Positions 20,313-28,966 of a DNA stretch of 64,000 nt are shown here, one piece after another; position 1 is the stretch's first letter; every line of letters begins with the position of its first letter. The translations under genes were made by a program, and so were the position numbers. Origin of the DNA: Branchiostoma lanceolatum (lineage: Eukaryota; Chordata; Leptocardii; Amphioxiformes; Branchiostomatidae). The DNA is taken from the NCBI RefSeq assembly GCF_035083965.1, contig NC_089731.1, positions 3,573,001 to 3,637,000 on the forward strand, in the 5' to 3' direction. The notes beneath the pieces are model-generated. The model was not told where the DNA came from and made no database searches. It worked only from the letters and a program-made list of their open reading frames with translations.

Positions 20313-21488
20313 ATGGAAAACAGAGCGGAAACCAATCGACACTCAGTTGAGAATGCGGAAGAACAACGGGGAGATTCCAACAGCATGGCGATACAGATAC
20401 AGCCTGACAGACCACATGAAGAGTCTAACACTCCACATTTGGGAAATGAAACGAAGAAGAAACGACACAGGTGTGAGGAGTGCAACAAGCAGTTCAGCAA
20501 ACCGAGTGGTCTGAAGAACCACATGCGAACTCACACCGGGGAGAGACCTTTCGGATGTGAGGAGTGCGGCAAACAGTTCTGTCATTTGAGCAATCTGAGG
20601 GGACATATGAGGATACACACCGGTGAGAAACCGTACGGATGTGGAGAGTGCGGCAAACAGTTCAGTCGGCTTAGTGGTTTGAAGACTCACATGCTAACTC
20701 ACACTGGGGAGAAACCTTACGGATGTGAGGAGTGTGGCAAACGGTTCAGTCAGCTGAGTCATTTTAAGGTTCACATGCGAATCCACACTGGGGAGAGACC
20801 ATTCGGATGTGAGGAGTGCGGAAAAAAGTTCAGTCATCTGAGCCATCTGAGGGGACATATGAGGATACACACTGGTGAGAAACCGTACCAGTGTGAGAAA
20901 TGCAATAAACATTTTAGCCTATCAAGTCGTCTGAAAACCCACATGCTAACGCATACTGGGGAGAAACCTTACGGGTGTGGGGAGTGTGGCAAACAGTTCA
21001 GCCAGCTTGGTCATTGTAAGGCACACATGAGAATTCACACGGGAGAGAAACCCTATGGATGTGAGGAGTGTGGCAAACAGTTCAGTCTGCTGGGTAATCT
21101 GAAGGATCATAGGAAGACACACACTGGCGAGAAACCGCACAAGTGCAAGAAATGCGATAAACGCTTTAGTCGACCGGGTGAACTGAAGAAGCACATGCGG
21201 ACTCACACTGGTGAGAAACCGTACAGCTGTGAGGAGTGTAGCAAACAGTTTAGGCAACTTGGTCATCTAAAGATTCACATGCGGACTCACACCGAGGAAA
21301 AGCCTTACGGATGTGGGGAGTGTGGTGAACAGTTTAAACAGATGGGTCACCTGAAGAATCACATGCGGACTCACACTGGTGAGAAACCATACCAGTGTGA
21401 GGAGTGCAGCAAGCAGTTCAGTCAGCTGAGTAATCTGAAGAAGCACATGAAGACACACACTGACAAACGACCATGCACACCTGTGTGA
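20313..21488 (+). CDS. C2H2 zinc-finger protein ZNF-E, 12 fingers
   Basis: 391 residues from ATG 20313 (context accATGG), five bases into the exon after the ccctcacacag acceptor. The charged N-terminus ([20 protein letters not shown]) is closest to ZNF-A, and no effector domain is recognised. Twelve C2H2 fingers run without a gap to THTDKRPCTPV. Fingers 3-4 (FSRLSG, FSQLSHF) correspond to the A3-A4/C5-C6 module, and finger 5 ([19 protein letters not shown]) to ZNF-A finger 2. Finger 7 has C where the core helix L normally stands (FSQLGHCK), and finger 8 ends HRKTH. The linker TEEKP after finger 10 departs from TGEKP. It is the longest array of the cluster, and finger gain by internal duplication is likely. 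Confidence 0.9.
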   Translation: MENRAETNRHSVENAEEQRGDSNSMAIQIQPDRPHEESNTPHLGNETKKKRHRCEECNKQFSKPSGLKNHMRTHTGERPFGCEECGKQFCHLSNLRGHMRIHTGEKPYGCGECGKQFSRLSGLKTHMLTHTGEKPYGCEECGKRFSQLSHFKVHMRIHTGERPFGCEECGKKFSHLSHLRGHMRIHTGEKPYQCEKCNKHFSLSSRLKTHMLTHTGEKPYGCGECGKQFSQLGHCKAHMRIHTGEKPYGCEECGKQFSLLGNLKDHRKTHTGEKPHKCKKCDKRFSRPGELKKHMRTHTGEKPYSCEECSKQFRQLGHLKIHMRTHTEEKPYGCGECGEQFKQMGHLKNHMRTHTGEKPYQCEECSKQFSQLSNLKKHMKTHTDKRPCTPV

Positions 21489-21940
21489 CAGTCAACGTGA
21501 GAGGAAGTGTAAGTTCTTGGGTAATCGAAAGAAGAAACTTAGAATAAAAAGACGCGTTTTTTATTATCAATACGAGGACACCGCACCTGAAATTCACTGT
21601 TTGTTTTAGATTCAAAAAAAGATGTCGTGGTCCACTAATAAAAACGGCACGAAACGTAGGACAACAAAAAAATGAAAAAGTACAAAGCCCGATAAAACCG
21701 CCTAAAAACACGTAAAAAGCCTGCCGGAACCCGTCCTCTGCTTGGAGAGTACAGGACTGCTCATGAATAATAGTCAATGAAGTTATCGTACTTGACTTAG
21801 TTACAAGATTAATGACTTGACGAATTAGACGGTGAAAATATGTTATAAATTAATCAAACTGCTGTACCATTAGTTTTACATTGATGCTGTTTTGTCTTTG
21901 TTAGTTTCTTACGCCGTATCATTTCAAATAAAACACGAAC
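21489..21940 (+). other. ZNF-E 3' untranslated region and poly(A) signal
   Basis: Shared 3' block (gtaagttcttgggtaatcga, ttgttttagattcaaa, ccgtatcatttcaaataaaa), with AATAAA at 21927-21932. Confidence 0.6.
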
Positions 21941-22109
21941 GATTGTGTAAACGTCCTGTTTCTTTCTTGTGAGACAGCTAAAACCGCGGAAATGCAACTG
22001 TTTGTACGTACCTCGTACGTCACTAATCACAGCATGCGAACGTCGTCAAACTAGTCTGGGGTTTGGACAAATTGGTTGGAAGAGTTGATCTGGTCCTCCT
22101 TGATGCATA

Positions 22110-24350
22110 TTCAGTTCAACGGACGAAATTGAAATGTTTTCATCTTCGTCGTACATTCTTGATGATATACATTGGTAACTGTTCCCGTGGTGCTAAAGCT
22201 AGGTCACGCAATCTCATATCCTGACATTGGTCTGGGGTTTGTAATTGGTTTACAACAAACTATTGAACAGAAAGTTTGATGTGGTCCTCCCAAATGTCCC
22301 GAAAATGTCAAAGAAGAATTTTATTCTGTGTTGACTTCTCCTAAAGACTCATTGAAAAGAGGGAGAACTGCTGATAGAGACTATTACCACAAACCCACAC
22401 TTCCCCTATCTAGTATGCAAACCGATATTTCTCATGTATTGTCATAAACTCCTATATCTGCCTTCATTGGTCACTTCTTTTGTACTTCATTCGAAAAGCA
22501 ATACCACATCATTCAGACATGACTATACCGTAGGTCATACACTGCCATGAAGAGTAGACTAGCCTCGTAGCAATGTTGTTTGATACTCGTTAACATAAAG
22601 TGAACCATGTAGGATTGTCGACCAGTCAAAAGTTGGTTCGTTCTCTGACTATTTGCTTCAACGGATCGATGAAATGAAATGTCGTCACCCGCGTTGTAAG
22701 ACGTTGATGATATGTATTGACGACTGTCCCTGTGGTACAAAAGGAAGGTCACGCAATATCCAATCCTGAAATTGGTCTGAGGTTTGCAATCGATTCACAC
22801 CGAAAAAGATAAAGAAAATTTGATGAGGTCCTGTATATAATTATTTCAAAGGACGAAATTGAAATGTTTTCATCTTGGTTGTACGTTCTTCATGATATGC
22901 ATCACTGAGGCGCTACAGGAAGGTCACACAAGCAATTCACTCCAAAAACAGATGAATAGAAAGTTTGATATGGTCCTCTATAAATTAATACTTCAACGGA
23001 CAGTCTGAAAGGTTTTATCTGTAGTTTCTGTACGTTCTTGATGATATGTATCGGTGATTTTACTGTGGCGCTACATGTAGGCCATACAAGCAATTCACTG
23101 CAAGAACAGATTAATAGAAAGTTAGAAAATCTGATGTGGTCCCCTTTAACTATTTCAACGGACGAAATTGGAACGTTTTCATCTTCGTTGTACGTTCTTG
23201 ATGATATGCATCGGTGATTTCACTGTGGCGCTATAGGTAGGTCACACAAGCAATTCACTCCAAAAACGGATGAATGGAAAGTTTGAAAATTTGATGTGGT
23301 CCCCTATAATTATTTCAACGGACGAAATTGGAACGTTTTCATCTTCGTTGTACGTTCTTGGTGATATGCATCGGTGACTTCACTCTGGCGCTATAGGTAG
23401 GTCACACAAGCAATTCACTCCAAAAACGGATGAATGGAAAGTTTGAAAATTTGATGTAGTCCTCTAAAACTACTTCAACTGACAGACTGAAATGTTCTCA
23501 TCTGTACGCTCTTAATGACATGCATTGGTGATTTCACTGTGTCGCTAAATGTGGGTCATCGCGTGAGTTTACATCAGCAGATTGGTCTGAAGTTTAGAAT
23601 GACTTCAACAGCTGCAGGTTGTTTGTCATATCTTCTCATATCTGCCAACCAACTGTTAGCAGAACATTTCTTCTTCTTCAAAGTAAGGTGTGTCATTACC
23701 TCTTTGGAGCACTCCAGATCCGGCAGGGAAATAGTGTCAACTGATTTGGCATCGCAGTTAACTGACAAGAAGAGCGGACAAGTACACCGCAAACCTTTTC
23801 CATCTTGACGGCAACAGATCATTCCGGCTGCGGCGAGGCCAGGCCTCAACTCCATTTAGACTTTGAGCGCGACTCGGTGTGAAAAAGAGATGAATAGAAA
23901 GTTAGAAAATTTGATGTGGTCCGCTAAAACTAGTTCAATGGACAAACTGAAAAGTTTTCATCTTTACGCTCTTAATGATATTCATTGGTGATTTCAATGT
24001 GTCGCTAAAGGTGGGTCATCGCGTGAGTTTACATCAGCAGATTGGTCTGAAGTCTAGAATGACTTGTACAGCTGCAGGTTGGTGGTCGTATCTTGTCATA
24101 TCTAGTCATCTCTGCCAAGCATATCTCTTCCTCTTCAACACAAGGTGTCATTACCTCTTTGGAGCACTCCAGATCCGGCAGGGAGATAACGTCAACTGGC
24201 ATCATCAAAGGACGGACAAGTACAGCAAGCACCGAGAACTTTGGTAAAGTAGGTTAGTTTTTCCATCTTGACGTCGAGAGATCATTCCGGCTGCGGCGAG
24301 GTCACGCCTCAACTCCGCTCAGACTTTGAGGGCGACTCGGTGTGAAAACC
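22110..24350. repeat. Tandem array (about 160-bp unit) with a two-copy longer unit, upstream of the LRR receptor
   Basis: The phrase cggacgaaattggaacgttt, cttcgttgtacgttcttg(a/g)tg, atatgcatcggtga, gtcacacaagcaattcactc recurs with diverged starts near 22120, 22670, 22853, 22997, 23160, 23320 and 23480, at spacings of 144-163 in the inner part. From about 23480 a longer unit (ctgcaggttg, ctctttggagcactccagat, atcattccggctgcggcgag) occurs twice, at about 23590-23870 and 24050-24345. No coding exon is seen in the array. Confidence 0.75.
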
Positions 24351-24664
24351 CGTCACTTATTCAGCACTTCGCAACAACCAAAATCGAGAGATCAAGCAAA
24401 AATCGGCTTCGTTGACTGTCCTGCATTCAAACAACCTTTCCCACACAGCGCATAGGTAGGTGTATGCCAGTAGCTTAGCCAGAGTTCTTCTGTAGACACA
24501 TTGTCTATAATCGTACCGCTGAATTGCGAGACTTTAAACTGCTTTGAAATTCAAGCTATAAACTTAAGGCGGTTGAGAAATCGAAGAAAACTCGGATCTT
24601 TATCGTGCGGTAGAGGCTGAAAATATTTTTGCGATCTTTTTCTAAAGGAGCAGCATTCGTCAAA

Positions 24665-26980
24665 ATGAACGGGAGGAGATTGCAAAACAAAGTTGGTTTT
24701 GCGATCTTCCTTGCCGTGGCGACGATAGCCACTAGTTCGGCAAATTTCACCTGCTTTCCGGCGTGTTCAAGAAGGGACTGGTCTGTTTGCAAGCCCGCCC
24801 AAAAGATAGTTAACGACCTATCACGTCCTAGTGCCATTTTTCACAATTATCAGACGGAGTGCATTTCTTGCGAGAGTGGTCACAACCAATTTGCTGAAGT
24901 GACAAATGTCCAAAGAGGAAACTGTTTTCTCAATACTGAATGGCTGGGGTTTAAAGGGTTGCAGCTGGGAAAGTTATCGTTCCCAAAACTAGCTTTCATC
25001 TATTCTTTTTCTCTTAGACGCCTTGTTCTTATAAACGCGGGGATAACCGAGATAGACAACGCTTCATTCCAAGACTTTAGGGGGTTACAGCATTTGTATC
25101 TAGACTATAATATGTTAACACACATCCCCAGCAAATGGTACAGCGAAACAAATGTGCGATGGGAATATAAACTCACCCATCTTTCGATGTCCCACAATAA
25201 GATCTCCAGTTTAGGTCCTGCTTGTTTTCAGAACCTTGGCAGTTTGAGGTCCCTAGATTTAGGACATAACGATTTGAGAGAAATACAAAGCCGGTGGTTT
25301 TACGGTCTGGACGAACTAGAAGACCTATATCTCAGTGAAAACAAAATCGTCACAGTCTTACCTGACGCTTTAGAATCTTTGAACCAACTGAAACTTTTAG
25401 ACCTAAGTAATAATGATATAGTGTGTCTGCAAAGTGAAAAAATTGGGGCTTTTCAAAACATTGATAGAGTCGAATTCAGCGGCAAAAAATTGATATCGAA
25501 AGCGAACGCTGTGCGGAATATGTCATGGCGCGCTGTGTTTGAACACTGCAAAGCGTGGATGCCATGGGTACCGCTCTCCGCAACGCAGTGGGTGCGATTC
25601 GATGTCGCAGACATGGTTTTTCACATCAATTACAAAGAAACCGAGGAAAGATTTGACATTGATTGGTTTAGCGTGTTGTCAAGGAAGAATCATTTCGACC
25701 TCCCCAAAAATGATTTCCCTTGTGAGCGCCTGGACAGGGAAAGTTTTCGATCCAGTAGCTTTACGACTTACCCTCCCTTTGTGATCATAGCAACAAACAG
25801 TCAAGATGATATGGACAGGGCTTTTTGTGCTGAGGCATGGGAGGGGTCTGGTGGTATCACTTTTCCTTTAAAGGGTGCGTCCAGTTTACGATTGTCCGCT
25901 GTAGAAACAAGTGACAATCCATCTGCTCCCAGAGCGGAAAAGTTTGGCATTGTAGCAACCAGGCTGACAAACCAAACGGGCGACTCTCAAAAGACATCTT
26001 CACACACGAACGGCAGCGAAAATGAAGCGTTTTCAAGAATAGCATGTTTTGGTATCGTTCATGACAAAAAACATGAACTGTTTTTCAACGTGAACACCGC
26101 CAAAAAAGCAGGTGACACAAAATGTTTTCCGTGGAAGGCTTTGAAAAATGAAACTAAAATGCCAGAAACAACAACTGCTATGTTTGTGACAAGATCTGTG
26201 ACCAGTACTGTTAGCTCAGACGGTAGAAGGGATAGATCAGAAAACACAACTGCTGCATCTTCCTCTCAATCCAGTTTGATACGGACCGAACAAACTGAGA
26301 TTACTACAGTCGGGTCAACACTAACCAGAGCCACACACACTAATGCTAGTCCTGATATACACCTCCATACATACATATACATAACGATCCCTCTGATAGT
26401 GGGCTCCGTGTTGGCAGCGATGGTATTTCTTACACTTTTCTTTGCTTTGTTCTGCTACCGAAAGAAAAGAAATAATGCGAATATAGACGGCAATAGACAA
26501 GGCCTTCCCATTGCGAGAGTCAAGGCCACAGCGGTCTTACAGAATAACCAAATGTACCATGTTGGTAGTACGGCAAGCACACTTCAGAATCAGAGCACAC
26601 AGGACTCTTGTCAAGCAAACGACAACATGTACAATGAGATTGACGAGGATGAAGTGTACGTTCCATATGGCCACGACTACAGCGAAATAAAAGATGAGGA
26701 TACCAACAATGATCACAATCGAGAAACGGACAACTCACAAAACGAGAACCTTGAGGACGATGACTGTGTGACTTTCTATGCAGCTACGGCTGTAGTAGGG
26801 TTGCCCACAAGTAGAAATGTCGCCGCAAATACTTCGCTCTATAAGGAAGATACGAAGACAGTAGCCTCGTCTGTAAACTGTAGATTGGAGGGTTCTTCTG
26901 TCACCAAGTCCGTCGACAAAGAGCAGACAGCTTATAACATGACTGACGGTGCAGATTTGTCAAATCGACAAGACATTTAA
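24665..26980 (+). CDS. LRR type I transmembrane receptor, single exon
   Basis: 771 residues from ATG 24665; the frame opens at a TTG 36 bases earlier. Residues 1-28 look like a signal peptide (GFAIFLAVATIATSSA). A Cys-rich N-cap follows (CFPACSRRDWSVC). About five LRRs span roughly residues 117-255 (LRSLDLGHNDLREI, LEDLYLSENKIVTV, LKLLDLSNNDIVCL). Next come a long unrecognised ectodomain with paired cysteines and a Ser/Thr-rich stalk (about 490-570). The membrane segment is 573-597 (ITIPLIVGSVLAAMVFLTL...), with basic stop-transfer YRKKR. The tail (598-771) is acidic and tyrosine-rich, including Y656-NEI, Y665, Y668 and Y672-SEI. No kinase, TIR or death domain is present. The arrangement suggests a cell-surface recognition or adhesion receptor signalling through tyrosine phosphorylation. 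That role is inference. It is convergent with PDCD11. Confidence 0.88.
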   Translation: MNGRRLQNKVGFAIFLAVATIATSSANFTCFPACSRRDWSVCKPAQKIVNDLSRPSAIFHNYQTECISCESGHNQFAEVTNVQRGNCFLNTEWLGFKGLQLGKLSFPKLAFIYSFSLRRLVLINAGITEIDNASFQDFRGLQHLYLDYNMLTHIPSKWYSETNVRWEYKLTHLSMSHNKISSLGPACFQNLGSLRSLDLGHNDLREIQSRWFYGLDELEDLYLSENKIVTVLPDALESLNQLKLLDLSNNDIVCLQSEKIGAFQNIDRVEFSGKKLISKANAVRNMSWRAVFEHCKAWMPWVPLSATQWVRFDVADMVFHINYKETEERFDIDWFSVLSRKNHFDLPKNDFPCERLDRESFRSSSFTTYPPFVIIATNSQDDMDRAFCAEAWEGSGGITFPLKGASSLRLSAVETSDNPSAPRAEKFGIVATRLTNQTGDSQKTSSHTNGSENEAFSRIACFGIVHDKKHELFFNVNTAKKAGDTKCFPWKALKNETKMPETTTAMFVTRSVTSTVSSDGRRDRSENTTAASSSQSSLIRTEQTEITTVGSTLTRATHTNASPDIHLHTYIYITIPLIVGSVLAAMVFLTLFFALFCYRKKRNNANIDGNRQGLPIARVKATAVLQNNQMYHVGSTASTLQNQSTQDSCQANDNMYNEIDEDEVYVPYGHDYSEIKDEDTNNDHNRETDNSQNENLEDDDCVTFYAATAVVGLPTSRNVAANTSLYKEDTKTVASSVNCRLEGSSVTKSVDKEQTAYNMTDGADLSNRQDI

Positions 26981-27233
26981 GTGAAGCCATCAAGAGAGCA
27001 AATTAAAGCCAGAACACTTATAGAGCCCTGTTGATACCAGTGAAGATTGTATCAGAGCAGTTGAAACGAAAGTGGACAAAGACATGTGTCGGAAACAGTA
27101 GATTCTTGGGGAAATATAAACCAAATCGGTATGATGTTATGTTTATTTTCCCTAAATATGAAGAGTTTCATCTTTGTAGATTCTATATTGGTGTCGTGGT
27201 AAAAATGATATATGCTTTTGGTATTAGATTAAA
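26981..27233 (+). other. LRR receptor 3' flank
   Basis: Probable 3' untranslated region. The frame at 27031-27402 runs into the neighbouring inverted-repeat element and has no domain. The first good poly(A) hexamer is AATAAA at 27444, inside that element. Confidence 0.4.
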
Positions 27234-27628
27234 CAGGGCTCGAAATTCATCTTTGGGAATAGGTGCACTGGTGCACCCAACTCAAAAAATTGGGTGCACA
27301 GAAAGAATTTTGGGTGCACCAGATAAAATAAAGTTGAATGTTCTTCTGAACATAATTACAAAGTTTAACGCTGCTGCCTTTCTTAAGAACTTCAATCTGT
27401 AATTCTATAGCTAACTTTAAAATTTCAAACAAATAATACATTAAATAAAGTACAGCAAAAAGTTATCATGCTGCTTTTTATACTTACATTTCAAGAATAT
27501 TCTGTCATGTCTGTATACTAGTGTACAAAAATATAAAGGTGCACCAGTGCACCCACAGTCAAAAATTAGGTGCACAGCTCCAATTTTGGGTGCACTGGGT
27601 GCACATGCACCCACTATTTCGAGCCCTG
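27234..27628. mobile_element. hAT-like MITE with GTGCACC repeats
   Basis: The ends cagggctcgaaat and atttcgagccctg are inverted repeats. Subterminal parts are dense in gtgcacc/ggtgcac words on both sides. CAGGG termini suggest a hAT-type origin, but the flanking 8 bases do not match well, so the target duplication is not confirmed. No transposase. Confidence 0.65.
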
Positions 27629-28966
27629 TGAATATATGTAAATGTAACAGGTAATCCCCGAGCAGATGTTGGGGTAGGATATCAAATTACATTTTCTTAC
27701 AGGCTAGGTCAGAAAAGCTGGTCAGAAATCGTTACAATTTTCTACAGGTATATTATATATTGCTCTTGCTCGGAGATCACAAAATAGGAGAATAACAACT
27801 GCAACTTAGTTTGATTAAAAGTTTTATGAATTATCACAGATGTAAAGAAGACACCAGAAATGGGCACTCAGAAGTACTGTGCATGTCATACACTACATTG
27901 TAAAAAGCATAAATCTTAACAAATAAATCAATTTGAGCTGTTATTTGCCCTGTTGTTTGGCATCACTGTAATTGAGGAGTTAACATGTACATGTGTGTGT
28001 ATTACATATCTTTTGGATGTTCTTAATTTGTATAAATCAATATGAACACAACGATTTCCTCAAGTTAAATATATGTGCATTGACACCTCCATTGAAGATT
28101 TGACGATGTACAAAGGTATGTCTTATAACATAAGAACTTGTTCAAGAATGAATACCGTTTGTTGGCAATCTTAGTTTTCCTAGCTCTATCATGCTTTGAT
28201 TATTAATCCATAATAAGAAAATATTAAAATATTCCATCAAAGTAAAATTCACTTGAGCCATGAGTTGTCTGGTGACTTGTGGTCAAAGCTGTTTGATAGT
28301 TATGATGTTAGCGTCTAAAGAATTTGTCTGATGAAGTTATAGAGATTCATAGATAACCTTTATTTTATGTAGGACACAGATGGTGTCACCTAAAATAGGA
28401 TTCAATGAACAAACTGAACAGAACTGAACTGTCTTCAAGCCGGCGTCACACAGCAGAAAAAATAGGTCACATAATGAGTCTGCAAGCTCTAAATTACAAT
28501 TTCAGCAGTAATACAACTGGTGTCTTCTCATTCACTGCCCAATTTTGAAAGACAGGCAGCTGTTCCTTGGTCACTCAGAGCCAAAAATGTAATATCTAAT
28601 ATTTGGTCATATTTGAAATCTAACATTGCAATGTACTTTTCCATGTAAAAAAACATGTTTGACTCTAGCTATTTTGAAATTTGGCGACCTTTGGCCTATG
28701 GTTATTGACAGTGTTGAAGCTCTAAATGACATTTTTTGGCAGTAATAGGACCAGTGTTCTCTTGGTCACTGCCCAACTTTTAACGATCAGCCTATGTTCA
28801 CAAGCCACCGAGCCAAGTCCAATGTCATAGGGTAGATTTCCAGGCGACAAATATGTTCGACTCTCTGTGGCAATTTAGGAATTTGTCGACCTTCTTGTCA
28901 ATCAACAAATTTGGTCAAAGATGACTGACAGTGTGAAGCTGGCTTATCTAACCGTCAACTACTGTC
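27629..28966. other. Intergenic region between convergent LRR and PDCD11 genes
   Basis: No exon is supported. 28440-28700 and 28700-28950 are two diverged tandem copies (gcaagctctaaattacaatt / gaagctctaaatgacatttt, then cagtaata and ggtcactgcccaa). On the minus strand a possible PDCD11 poly(A) hexamer lies near 28362-28367. Confidence 0.5.

Noticed and set aside
27031..27402. A 123-residue plus-strand frame after the LRR gene
   Set aside because: Its second half lies in the inverted-repeat element, and no domain, codon pattern or conservation supports it.
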